64,000 nucleotides of DNA from Fistularia commersonii (GCA_037954325.1 JBBMNZ010000002.1:15795679-15859678), one strand, 5' to 3'. Shown: positions 24,160 to 36,543, counted from the first letter of the stretch. A program made the numbers and translations. Notes: generated by a model not told the origin, from the letters alone.

Positions 24160-27100
24160 ATGGCCCAGTTCGGGGGACAGAAGAATCCACCGTGGGCTAC
24201 TCAGTTTGCTGCTACAGCAGTGTCCCAGCCAGGCCACTCGGGACAGTCTCTTGATCTCAACAGCCTGCACTGTGAGTATCAGCAAACAAACTTCCATTAT
24301 ACCACCTCACACCTCACCAGTCCCTTCTTCAATTTATGTTCCTTTTCATTTCTTGAATTGTTTTTATGTTCTTCCTTCCCATAGCTCTCGGTGTACAGCA
24401 GCCATCGCTTCTGGGAGCATCTCCCTCAGTTTACTCTCAGCAGTCAGCCTTGGCTGCAGCATCTCTCAGCAACCAGTCTGCTGCAAACTACCAGCTGTCT
24501 CAGCAAACTGCTGCCTTGCAACAGCAAGCTGCAGCAGTTGCTGCCGCAGCCTTACAGCAGGTGGGTCAAAGCAGTGTAATTCCAAGCAGTCAGCAATGGG
24601 TATTTCTTGTCAAATACACATGTAGCAGTATTAATAACTGATTAACCATCCTTTATGCATGCATATTTTATCAGTCTCAGATCAATACAGCCCTTCAGCA
24701 GTATCAGCAACAACAGCAGCAACAGCAGCAACCACCCCAGCAACCCCCGCAGCAGCAACTTTACAACGTACCTCATCAGGTTGAACACCATGTGTTTTTA
24801 TGTCACACTCTACTCAATATACTAAGATATATTTCTGTGTATTAGTTTAAGGACCATAGCTGATACACATTATAGCTACAATTCACATTGCAGTAATAAA
24901 GAGGTTTGCTGACTGTGACAAGGTAGTCAATTCCAAATATCAAACAAAATCTCATATGCTTTATAGCCTTTAGCTGCAATGCCTCTGTATATTGGTTGAT
25001 GGCATGAAAGTTTTCTGGTGCAACAAATGTGAATGTATTAATATGTAATTTTTCCAGTTATTTTAGTCATTTGCTAAGTAGTTTTAATTCTCTGTCAGTA
25101 GTACTTACAAAGAATATTTATCAGGACTTAAGTTTGAAACTTATTTGACACTACTCTTCCCTTTACAGCTTCCACAGCCGCAGCAAGCTCTCATTTCTCA
25201 GGTATAATACAAAAAAAGTCATGTGATGCATGTTAAAAGTCCCTCTTTTCTTCCATTGATATTTATACACACTCAAAATGGGATAAGAATGGGAAAGGAC
25301 ATTTAGTTTTCAGTATTTAATTATTTGATAATTTATCATTAGTTATTTAATATATTTAGTTTAAACACATGGACAAATTCAGTTTTTTACAACTCACCAA
25401 TGTTTCTTAAGAATTGTTATTTGACATCAATAGTGTGTTGTTGGAATGGTTGTAATTCGTATGTTACAAGCTACCTTGATCAGAATTTTTGAAAATCTGT
25501 ATTTCTCTTCTCATCACTCAGCCCCCAGTGGCCTTGCCCACAAGTTTGAGTCTGTCCAACCCACAGCAGACAGCCCAGATCACAGTGTCCTACCCAACAC
25601 CACGTTCAAGTCACCAACAGCAGTCCCAGCCACAGAAGCAGAGAGTCTTTACTGGTGTTGTGAACAAGCTACATGACACATTCGGCTTTGTTGATGAAGA
25701 TGTCTTTTTTCAGCTAAGGTGAAAGAGTGTAATATTTGAAAATTAAAACTTTTGTATTCCCATTTGCTATGAAGGGAAAGGATTAGAATTTTCTTTTTAA
25801 TTAAACCAGTTGTTTAATGCTAACAATAATTCATTTGCAAAAGAGTCCTTTTTTCTGAACCTTCTTCTCAGTCCTCTTTTCTGAATCTTTTTAGTGCTGT
25901 TAAAGGAAAGACTCCTCAGGTTGGTGACAGGGTTCTAGTTGAGGCTGTGTACAACCCGAACATGCCCTTCAAGTGGAATGCCCAGCGCATTCAGACCTTA
26001 CCTCAGCTAGCTAACCAGTCGGTGAGACCCTTTGTGAGTTTGCACTGTATCTATAAAGAGAGAACTGTTAATATGCTATTTGTTGATGATTATTTTTTTT
26101 TTTTTTTTAAACACCAATGTTCTTTGGCTGTAAATATGTACAGTCAGGAAGTTTGGATTTTATGTCATTAATTATGATTTATCTAGACAACTTGTTTTTC
26201 TTCCTATTATAGTTTTTCCACTCATAAGCATTTTGTACAGACACTGGGAGTTGCACAATGTTTGGTACCATCAAGAAAATTGTTTCTCAATATAGTTGTT
26301 AATATAAATGATGGAAGTATTTCAAACTTTCATATCCTCGTATTTTGTCTGAATGCTCCATCTTATTTCAGTGTGGGACTTAGTGCTAGAAACACTTGTC
26401 CTACTGTGACAGAAGCTTTACGGTGAAAATGATGCCATGCCATTCTTTATTTTGAACAGTCAAAAGATGAAATCTATAGGTTTTGTACTTCAGGCTTTTA
26501 TACTTTCCATATCTGCAAAAAGTCCAAGTCCTGAGCAAACATGTATACACATTAATTTTTCAGATTTGATCTCATTTCTATATTCTGTTTTTGACAGTTG
26601 TGTTCTCAATCCCTCCTAGCATCAGCAGCAGCCTCAGCCTTTACCTCAAGCTTCCCCACAGCTTGGCAGCCTTTACAATGAGCCAGGAATGCAGCTGCGC
26701 TATTCAGACATGCACCCTGCAGCGGACAACAGGCAAAATGTAACTTCTTAGCCTTGAATCTCATTTTTTGTGTCCCTAGACCCAGTTTTGTTCTGTATCT
26801 TTGTCTGCCAGCTTTGATACCAAACCGACTCCTGGCAAATTCTGAATCTGACTATAACACATTTCAACATCTTTTTCTGCTTGTTTGATTTTTACTCTTT
26901 ATTATTGATTCATTATTTCTGATGCTTCCCCTGTTCAGTACACTTTCCTTATTTTGAGAATCATTAGTTTTGCTAATGTAATAATTTATTAATTTTCTTC
27001 ATGTGGTATTTGCATTTTGTCAGTAAAAAATATGTCATGGATGGGAATCATCAAAGCTATTCTCAAGAATTGTTGTTTTAATAGTGCCTCTTATTTTTTC

Positions 27101-30100
27101 ACCCAAAATATTTAAACATTTTTGTTTGTTTTCTTTGTTTGGTTGTTTGCATCAAACTGGTCATCCAAGTTGAGTTTTGCAGGTTAAACTTTAATGTAGT
27201 GAAACTGTTATTGCATGGCCTCTTGCATCTCACACAATTCATGCCATTTCTAAAGTTTTCTCTCAAGCAGCCACTGACTGACCTTAAATCACAGTTTAAC
27301 TTATTTAATGGTGATGCTCTTGGATTTCACATTTTTTTTCAAATCTGTCTTTGAACAAATGGGTCCCCCCCTTCTTTTTTCTCTTTTTTTCCAGAGCCAG
27401 CCTCAGGCTCCCAACATGATGAAGCCAGGCCCCGCCATTCTCCAGTCACTACCTCCTCCTACTACATTCAGTGTTCCAGCCCAAGCTCCCCCTCCTTCCT
27501 TACTCCAAGCTCAACTCTCTGCCGCCTCTCTAGCCCCACTCCTCCAAAACCCTCCCCAACCCTTGCTTCCACAGCCTCCACCCAAAGGTAAAAGGTTTTT
27601 ACATGGCTTGGCATAGTGTGCCAATAGGGATGTTTAAAGATGTCAGACAAGTCGTGCCATTCAAAACATTCTTCTTGAATGTTCTCCCTCACAGCAGTAA
27701 ATCTCCTAAGAATAAAATTTTTCTCAAGTGGTTAAACATTGTATTATATTTTTGAATTTTAGATGTATTTACAGGTGGTCTGCTTCAGCCGCCCGTAAGA
27801 ATGATGCCACAACCACAGCCTGTAAGACGGATTGAGCCTCCACCTCGTTTCCCAAGTCGCAATGATCGAGGTCCTGAGCTAATACTCAGGAGTAAAGAAG
27901 AACGCAGGTCAGATGACAAAAAAATTGTAAAATAATAGACCATTCATTATGGTATAGAGAGCTCTTTTATTCTCACCTTTTGTTCTTTCATATTGTGTGT
28001 GTGTGAGTATGTCCATGCATACATACATACATACTTATATAAAAGATAATGCATACCAAATTAAAATATTTCACATTTATATTCTTTAGCCGAGACAGAG
28101 ATCGTGAACGCAGACGGTCAAGAGAACGATCACCTACACGCAAACGTTCAAGAGACCGTTCACCAAGACGAGATCGCTCACCTCGACGTCCTCGCAGGGT
28201 GGTTCCTCGCTATACTGTCCAATTTTCAAAATTCAGTTTGGATGGGTGAGTTCAAAACTTTCAAGCTTTTAGTTCCAAATCTAGTTTTGTGACATGTAAG
28301 GCACTCACAAACCGAGAGTATATTGCTGAGGGATTAACCATACATCCTCTGTTCCTTAGTTCAAGCTGTGATATGATGGAGTTGAGGAGGCGGTACCAGA
28401 GTTTGTACATTCCCAGTGACTTCTTTGATGCAGTCTTTACCTGGGTGGAGGCCTTTCCTCTTACACGACCCTTTCAGTTCAGTAATGCCTGTAACTTCCA
28501 CATCTTACACAAAGAGGTGGACCCTCTTGTCAAAAATACAGCTGTGCTGGAGCCGGCTGATGCAAACCACACCTACAGCGCCAAGGTAGGACAATAACTC
28601 ACAAAACACAATTGTATCATTCAGAGACATGTCGGTCATGTTTTGCTATTCACAAGGCATTATTTTCCAAACTGATTAAATAAGCATGACCAATACTACA
28701 CAATATGTAATATAGAACAATTGAAATAGGCACGTGAACAAGGATCCTCTGAAATTGCTGGTGATAATTGAGGTTACAAATATAATGTCCTTATTCCTAG
28801 ATGGTAATTCTGCATCTCCTCGATGGGTACATACATATCTGATGGTCTTTTGTTCCAGGTCATGCTGCTTGCTAATCCTAGCATAGAGGAGCTATATCAC
28901 AAGTCCTGTGCTCTTGCAGAGGATCCTCAGGAAGTCAGGGACTCGTTCCAACATCCTGCAAGGCTCATTAAGGTGTGTTAAACACTCATGTCATTCACAT
29001 GAGCTGACAATGATGCAAAGATCCTATTCCATTGCTGAGAAATCACAATGTGGAAAAATCCAAACTGATGTCAGCTAACCTGTTTAAATGATGGTGGGGA
29101 TCCATGGAGATGCGATTATTCCACAAACATGCCACAGATATTTGTCCTTTTTCTCATCCTTCATTTTATTCTTTTCACCACCCAGCCTTATCCATATCTT
29201 AATTTCCTATTTTTCCCCTAACCTATTCTATGTGATTCTCCCTTGTACCTGTCTGTATTTCTCCCTCAGTTTTTGGTGGGAATGAGAGGTAAAGATGAGG
29301 CCATGGCTATTGGAGGTCATTGGTCTCCCTCTTTGGATGGAACCGACCCAGATAAAGATCCCTCAGTCCTTATAAAGACAGCTATACGCTGTTGCAAGGC
29401 ACTCACAGGCATAGACCTTAGTCTGTGCACTCAGTGGTAAGTGTTTTATTCCAATTATTAACTTTTTCTCTGTTGAAATTGGTGTTTTCTGTCACTGCAA
29501 TCCCGAACTGAGTATCTTGCTGTTACAAAACCTTACTGTCTTTACACAGTTCTATTGTAGAAATATTGGATGATAGCTTTGGTTATTTATTTTACTTATT
29601 GTGTTGTCTCTTTGCTACCAACGATTTACTATCATTTGATGTGTCGAGCAATGACATTTTTGGCCTTTTGTGTGTTGTTGTCTTGGCTCTCGTTCTGTCA
29701 CACTCTTAATATAAATATATAAACCTACTTTATTATTTTATTTTGATGGGAAAAAAAATGCTTGGACTGTGGCTGGAAGCAGTAGCCTGGACCAGAAGAC
29801 ACTGCCATTACTTTTGCTTTTTAAAATTTATTTATTTTGGTTTGTTTTTAATTTGATTTAATTTTCTCTGTTAAATATTACATACTAAACTCGTTTTCAC
29901 TGTTATTTCTGTCTCTCTTCGCACAACTCTAATGTAGTGCTTGAAGTGTATCCTAGGTTAAATGCAGATCTTCCATCTGTAATTGGCCGAAGTTATATTA
30001 GTGTATCAATATAGGGTGTGATTTTTTTTTTTTTTTTATTGTGAATGTCTGTCAACCTTCTCAAAAATGGCTGGCGTAACCTGTGACAACAGTTGGAGAG

Positions 30101-33100
30101 CTGCAGACCGGGTCCCTTTGTCTATGCTGTCGATTGTGTGGGAGACAGGTCACTGCAATGATGCTTAAAGTCATTCAGTGACCTCATGGGAGGGGGTAGC
30201 TGTAGAAGGCTTGCCTTAGCAAGGCTTGCCTTTAATACTGTGCCCTGGCCAGAATGTTTCTTTCCAATGCACCTTCTTCCTTTGCGACAGGTATCGTTTT
30301 GCAGAGATTCGCTATCATCGGCCAGAGGAGACACACAAGGGGCGGACAGTCCCTGCTCATGTGGAGACAGTGGTTTTGTTTCTTCCGGATGTTTGGCATT
30401 GTCTTCCTACCCGCTCAGAGTGGGAGGTGCTGTCACGGCGACTTCGGGAGCAGCTGGCTGAGAAGCTGTCGGCTGAGCGAAAGGAGGCGGATGGAGAACA
30501 GGCACTGAACCGCTAATCCCTCTCTTCTCATTTCCGCTTCTCACAGGAAGGCACAGGAATTACAAAAATGCCCAGATAAACATCACACAAAGCACACTTC
30601 ACCATTCACAGACACAGACACCAACACAGGGAGATTAATGCTCCACAAAACCTCACCTAGGCTTCTCTTCACCTGTCCCCTTCTCCTATGCTCCAATTCC
30701 TCCATTCCTCCATCAGCACTCCCACTTTCCCTCACATCCAGCCGACACATACAGTGGAAGCAGTGAGGCTAGGCTGTGTTGTGTAGGCCCCAATTGCAAC
30801 TGGTAAAACAGCTTCCAGCTCCCCAAAAACCTTTAATAATTTACTGTCAATCTGGGAATAATCACGAATTCTCATCCTTGTATTCTCTTGAGAATTATTC
30901 CAAACCAATTTACCTGCTTTGGGTGCTTCCAAACTGATTTAAGTGTGATGGTTTTTTTTTTAAATTTGATCCAATGGTGATTGTTTTCAAACACTGAAAT
31001 GGCAAATGTAAACAGTGCTGGAATCTGTGGAGTCAGTTGTGTGCTAATACGATGTTTGTTGTAGAAATGTCTATTTTAAATGAATCGTCCAATCAATTTG
31101 ATATCTCCTGACTTCGAAAAGTGAACATACCCAAAGTCCTGTTTTTTTTCTTTTCTTTTTGTAATTTTGTCTGTTCTTGATGGATTCAATATTTTCATTT
31201 GGACTATATGGAGAGTTTGGTTTTTCCAGGGCAGTTGGTTGGACACAAGGAAAGATGACTCCTATGTGATGTAGGTGTTTAAAGTCCCATAAATTGCGAA
31301 CGCAATACTCCAGTCATAGACCATGTTAGGGCCACTATCCACTCTCTGTTTGGAGACCAGCTTCAGTTCACCTGATGTACCTACATACCTCTCATTGATT
31401 TTTACCTTTTTTGTGTTCCACAGATTGATTGATTGGCAGCTGGGGGGAATTTCTGTGGGTTTTTATAAGTGCTAGAGAGCTTCCCTGTGTACGCTTCAGT
31501 AGCAGTGGATTTAAACGCAGTCGAGAGCTCACTAGGACCAGACAATGAAAGACATATCTGACCTTGCTTCTTGCACGGATCAACTTTAAAGTTCACTCAG
31601 ACCATGAATGGTTTTCTGATTTGTTTGTTGTGCTTCCTCTCTCTCTCTCTCTGCCTGTCTCTCTCTCTGTTACTGTTTTTCTATCAAGGAGGAAGAGGAT
31701 AAAGATGACGATGAATTGAAGGATGTTAGTACCCCTACTCACTGGGCAAAACTTGATCCAAAGTCAATGAAGGTATATTATAAGAACCAGTGACAGACCT
31801 TTTTTTTTAGCTTTGATAAGTTTTATAACAATAAACCTTTTAAATTGTTTTCATCACACTGTTCACATCCATCAGATATGCAAGAATAACATCTCAGCGG
31901 CATTGGATCATAATTTCATAATCTGATTAATTTTCTCGCATTAAGTTTAACAACTTTATAAGCTTTGGCCATTCACACCCCTTATTCACATATTTTTTGT
32001 TTTTCAAGGTAAATGACCTGCGGAAGGAACTTGATTGCCGCTCTTTAAGCTCAAAGGGCTTAAAGTCACAGCTGATTGCCCGGCTCACTAAGCAGCTTAA
32101 GGCTGAGGAGCAAATAGAGGAATCAAAGGAACCTGAAAAACCAGAGTGCAAAGTCCCAGAGGAGGAAGAGCCATGTCGCACTGAAGAGGACAGAGAGGTA
32201 CAAGGACATGTGCTTCGAAGTAATGATGCGGATAAGACCCAGAACAGTTTAATGGTAGTACAGACACAAATCTCTGCATGATACACAAGTTCTCATTTAC
32301 ATCCCACACACCACAATAGCAATTATCACCACCTTCAAAATGACAGTCCTCCCTAAAAAATAACTTATTTACAGTCATCCCAACCTTACACACCTTCACC
32401 TGGTCAAATTCTCCTAACTCTATAAATTGTCTTCCATAATGATAATCAAAAGAAGAAAATTACATTCAATGTTTTCTTTTTCTGATTGGTATCATGGTTT
32501 GAGAGTGGAGAAGTGTATGACAATTAATGTGGCTGTTTGCATGCAGGTCAGGGACGCATAAACATTGTTGCTAACTAGAATTGGGGAGCTCTAAATGAAA
32601 TTTCACTAAATTGTAATGACAATTAAAAGTCTTCAATCTTTCGTTTAGTTGTATTTTTGGTTTCTCATCCTCAAAATAGTGATGGTCTTATGTAATAGAA
32701 CATGGAGGATTGTTTTTATTAGAAAAAAGGAGGTTCTTTCTGAAGATTGATAAACTTGAGCTGAAAGCTTAGAGAACGTAGCCTGTTCATAGCAGATAAT
32801 TTTGTTGTATAAATTTGTATAAGTATTAGCAGGTCATATGAGATTGGAAGAAATACATATAAATAACATTCTTTATACAAACACTAATCTACAAACACTA
32901 TCTTGTACATTTTCGTAATGTTTCTAACATTCACAAATCATGCACGTTATAACCCAAGTGTTATTCTCTACCAGGAGGAGGAAAAGAAGAGGCAAGAGGA
33001 GCTTGAGCGGCAGCGGAGAGAACGACGCTACATTCTCCCTGAAGAGCCCACTATTGTGGTACATCCAAACTGGGCAGCCAAGAATGGCAAATTTGACTGC

Positions 33101-36022
33101 AGTGTCATGTCCCTGAGTGTGCTACTGGACTACAGGCTAGAGGACAACAAGGAGCACTCATTTGAAGTAAAGTTAACTGACAGCTTTTAAGTGTTTGAAT
33201 TTTGCTTTAAGAACTACGTATACATTTTTATTGATTGGTATGTAAGACTAACAGTCTGCTCTTACGCCCTTGAATTCCTGTCTAGGTTTCCCTGTTTGCT
33301 GAACTATTTAACGAAATGCTACAGAGAGATTTTGGCTACCGCATATATAAAGCACTTGCTGCTATTCCTGCGAAGGATGACAAGAAGGAAAAGGAAAAGA
33401 AGACCAAAAAAGAAGCAGAGAAGAAGGAGTCTGAAAAGCGTGAAATAAAGAAGGAGAAAGAGGAGGAGATTGAGGAGCCAGCCTTAAAAAAATCCAAAGA
33501 TGATGATGAGAAGAGGAAGGTGAATCTTCAACATCAAATCAACCCTTTTTTGTTCCGCAGTGAATTTCTTTTTCACACAATTTCTTTTTTTGTTTTATCA
33601 GTATGATGAAAAATTTGTGAAAAAGGAAGACTCCCGTGACGAGGAGGATAATGATGATAATGGCAGCACAGCTAATGCTGAGGAATATGACCCCATGGAG
33701 GCTGAAGATGCAGATGATGATGATGATGAAGATGATGGTACTTTTTTTTTCTTTGCTCTTTGTTTCTGTGTATGAGATACTTCAATTCAGAAATTACTCT
33801 GACATTCCCAGTAAAAACATTTGGTATTTGGTCAATGATGAGAAATCATGCACCACGCTGAATAAATGATGCATATCCTTTTCCACAATTTCTGAGACCT
33901 TAAGAAAAGAACATTGATGAAAATGTTCATCAATTTTTTTTTTACAAAGAGCTGCCCTGGCTGTCTTTGCTAGAGCTGTTTTCTCCCGCACTGTTCATGT
34001 TTTTAATCTGTCATAGACAAGGACGATGATGATTCGAATGACAGAGATAGGAGAGACCGCAAAGATGACTGCAAATCATCCAAAGAGAGATCTTCTAAAG
34101 ACAAGGTAGGATTCTCTGGGCTGTTTTTGGCTGTGGTTCACCAATATACTGATATCTGAGTTAACACAGTTGTTTATTGTCACACAAGGAAAAGAAGCAG
34201 ATGGTTACGCACAACAAGGATCTGCTGATGGCCTTTGTTTACTTTGACCAAAGCCATTGTGGTTATTTGTTGGAAAGAGACCTGGAAGAGATCTTGTACA
34301 CTCTGGGACTGCATCTGTCTCGTTCTCAGGTGAATAAACACATAAAACACATCCGTCTCATCATATCCACAGTCATAATCTATTCACTCCTTAGTGGCCC
34401 TCCATAATACAGCAATTTCTGTGCTTCTCAGTTTAAACTTACTATGATATCATTTTTAAATTGGATTTTTTTTCCATTTAGATAAAGAAGTTGATGAACA
34501 AGCCAGTGGTCAGAGAGTCATGCTACTACCGAAAACTGACTGACAGAGGAAATGATGAGCCAAATCCACCCTGTAATGAATCTCAGATAGAGAACTTACT
34601 AGGTATGTTGAGATTGTTTTGGGATAATTGTTTTAACATGGAAAAATAGTCACAATTGCTTTTATATCTAATTAATTTATATCCCTTGATTTCTGTTTAA
34701 GTCAAGCAGTTGCTCTGCAATTAAATCATTTTTTTCTTTCAGGTAACAAAGTGTTGCTTCCTACTCCAAAAGCTCGTGCACAGTCAGAGTCCAGTGAGTC
34801 TGGAAATCTGATTGTGTACAAAGGAGCCTTGGTTGATGTAGGCAGCATGATGCAGAAACTGGAGAAAAGCGAGAAAGCAAGAGAGGAGATCGAACAGAAG
34901 CTCATGGTGCAGGATGTCAAAATGGGTACGGTGGGAAGCAATGTCTCAGTGACTGGTTTTTGTTTTTGTCATTTTTATCTTTGCAAGCTACACTCTGTGT
35001 CAGTAGTCCTCCAGGACAATGATCTGGCTCAATTTGAGCTTTGCTAAAGAAAAGTCCAGTTTCACTTGGTGAGTGCTCACTCTTGTGAGTGTTCTAATCA
35101 TTTGGACCTGGCACATCCCTCTAAACCCAAGCATAGCACAAAATATCAAGGCTATTTATTTCATGTTGTTTCCTTACAGTAGGTAAATTTTTTTAAAATG
35201 TGACCAATTCATAGATAAATAATCTTTTTTCAGCAAATAATTAATTGATTTCCCAGTTCCACTAAGCGCTTCGAAGTGGGGCCCAATATATTTGTAAGAT
35301 TTTCAGTGTTTATCTGCTGATTTTTAGCGTGGGAGTTAATCATCTTTTTGATGGTCCCCAGCAAAATTATTTACAATTACTCTTTGATATCTGTTGAAAG
35401 AGTCTGAACACAAAATAAAAAAGCATTACTGATTTGATCTTTGAATTTATAATTTCAATATATAATGGTGATTTGAATGTTTTTGTTACTTTCTGAAATG
35501 ATTCTTGTACTTTTTTTTTCTCTTAATTAGTTTCTACCAATTTCGTATTTGTAGTGATGTTTTTTATTGAAATAAGGTTTTTTTGAAAGTTTAAAAATGA
35601 TCACCAGAACATATTTGAATTATTGATTAAGAAAAATATAAAGAGAATGCAGCTTTAACCAAATTACCTTTGCTTATTTTTAATTGTACCTGTTGAGTAT
35701 AGTCTGTTAAAAGGGTTAACATAGAGTTACATGGTTTTGACCAGTCGATATTTTATCTGATTGCAGAGGAGGAAGCAAAGGTTAAATCCCAGCTGGAACA
35801 AGCCAACAAGTCTTTGTCTCAGGAACTTGAGGAGGTGAAAGCCACTCTGAGTCAAACAGAGGAGACTCTGAAAACCACGGAGGAGCAGAAGATGACCTAC
35901 CTTGATCAGATGAAGAAGACGAGCAAGACTCTGATGGAATCTGTTAAAGGACTTCTAACAGTGATGAAGGCAGGTCACAAAAGTAGCACAATTTTTTTCA
36001 TCTTTCTCATTACATTCACTTA

Positions 36023-36065
<43 letters not shown>

Positions 36066-36169
36066 CGTGCGTGTTCGTGTGTTCACAGGAGCAAGATGGA
36101 AATGAATTAAGTGATGAAGACTTCAGAAATGAAGACCAGGTGTGTCATGCCAACGGTGCTGATGACTAA
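24160..36169 (+). CDS. ccar1: CCAR1 (cell division cycle and apoptosis regulator 1), 25 coding exons
   Basis: Nuclear co-activator (with Mediator, p53 and nuclear receptors) that also affects splicing and apoptosis. The start MAQFGGQKNPPWATQF matches CCAR1. Coding exons: 24160-24271, 24385-24560, 24675-24779, 25169-25201, 25522-25718, 25895-26021, 26620-26739, 27395-27587, 27775-27907, 28090-28245, 28360-28585, 28859-28972, 29270-29436, 30291-30501, 31689-31772, 32009-32197, 32975-33166, 33286-33519, 33602-33737, 34017-34105, 34189-34329, 34482-34602, 34743-34925, 35767-35969 and 36089-36169. They sum to 3723 nt (1240 aa; human about 1150). Order: Q-rich N-terminus, S1-like domain (about 180-245), RS/RD-rich patch (about 400-440), DBC1 domain (about 450-700, with FAEIRYHRPEETHKGRTVPA), SAP domain (about 720-755), acidic/basic stretch, EF-hand-like DQSHCGYLLERDLEEIL (about 1015), C-terminal coiled coil. 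Two introns appear to be GC-AG (30502-31688, 35970-36088). Introns 13 and 20 host C/D snoRNAs. Confidence 0.95.
26620..26739 (+). other. ccar1: ccar1 in-frame exon with no human counterpart that I recall
   Basis: Exactly 120 nt (40 codons) with good borders (cctcctag| and aaaat|gtaact). It is open in the ccar1 frame and inserts HQQQPQPL...YNEPGMQLRYSDMHPAAD between the NMPFKWNAQRIQTLP and NMMKPGPAILQ segments. Human CCAR1, as I remember it, passes from the first to the second with no such insert. Because it is a multiple of three it could be a cassette exon. Confidence 0.6.
29002..29076 (+). ncRNA. snord98: Box C/D snoRNA, SNORD98 homologue, in ccar1 intron 13
   Basis: An 8-bp terminal stem (agctgaca 29002-29009 / tgtcagct 29069-29076) encloses box C ATGATGC (29010-29016), box D' CTGA (29035-29038), a degenerate C' (about 29047-29053) and box D CTGA (29065-29068). 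The guide before D' (tcctattccatt) is complementary over 12 bases to 18S rRNA AATGGAATAGGA. The base five upstream of D' pairs with a G, which fits the known 2'-O-methylated G867 (human numbering). Human SNORD98 lies in an intron of CCAR1, so location and target agree. It should be processed from the excised ccar1 intron. Confidence 0.85.
30502..31688 (+). other. ccar1: Probable GC-AG intron in ccar1
   Basis: The conserved segment ERKEADGEQ ends at 30501, and the next homologous segment (EEEDKDDDEL..STPTHW) starts at 31689 after atcaag. The only boundary that keeps both is CAG|gcactg, a GC donor. No GT lies within the conserved end. Reading through instead adds four codons and stops at TAA 30514-30516, giving a protein without SAP, EF-hand-like and coiled-coil parts. 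Confidence 0.7.
33830..33899 (+). ncRNA. Box C/D snoRNA candidate, SNORD32-like guide, in ccar1 intron 20
   Basis: Perfect box C ATGATGA (33835-33841), D' CTGA (33858-33861), C' ATGATGC (33866-33872) and D CTGA (33892-33895) lie inside a 4-bp stem (ggtc/gacc). The guide before D' (catgcaccac) is complementary over 10 bases plus one G-U to 18S rRNA GTGGTGCATG(G). The base at D'+5 pairs with the G before UGCAUGG, the site (Gm1328 in human numbering) that SNORD32A guides from an RPL13A intron in mammals. The guide before D (tccttttccacaattt) has no target that I recognise. The short terminal stem is the weak point. Confidence 0.72.
36026..36078. repeat. (GT)n(GC)n tract inside the last ccar1 intron
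   Basis: About 15 GT units are followed by gcgcgcgcg and gtgcgtgttcgtgtg, ending some 10 bases before the terminal-exon acceptor (ttcacag at 36082-36088). The tract replaces a normal pyrimidine tract in a 119-base intron. Alternating purine-pyrimidine DNA of this kind can form Z-DNA. Confidence 0.9.
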
Positions 36170-36543
36170 ACACCACCTTAAAAATTGATCCATAACACTG
36201 ACTGTCTTCGCAGATTGTAAATATTCGTTTTAACATTTGCAAAGCAAATGTGAACGTTTTGTTTGGACCTGTTACCTGTCATTTATATGGGTTTATTCAT
36301 GATTTAGTTTATGTGACCTAAGTTCATTGTACAGGTAGTTACTTTTTTGACTAATTTTACTATGAGAGAGCTTTGAGGAGCTTATTTTATAGTTTTGATC
36401 AGTTTCAGTCAAGTTGCTTTTTGCTATTGCTTTAGCTATGTAGTGCCATTCGGTAAACTTGTGATTGTGTGAGTTGTACTTTTCAGATACCTGTGTTTTT
36501 CTGAAGAGCAATAATGATGCTATTTATGTGCGTGAGAATTCAG

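Noticed and set aside
30186..30516. Frames in other phases across ccar1 exon 15
   Set aside because: Shadows of the conserved FAEIRYHRPEETHKG frame.
24160..36169. CCAR2 instead of CCAR1
   Set aside because: The start MAQFGGQKNPPWATQF, the SAP domain, and the EF-hand-like DQSHCGYLLERDLEEILYTLG fit CCAR1; CCAR2 lacks the SAP segment.
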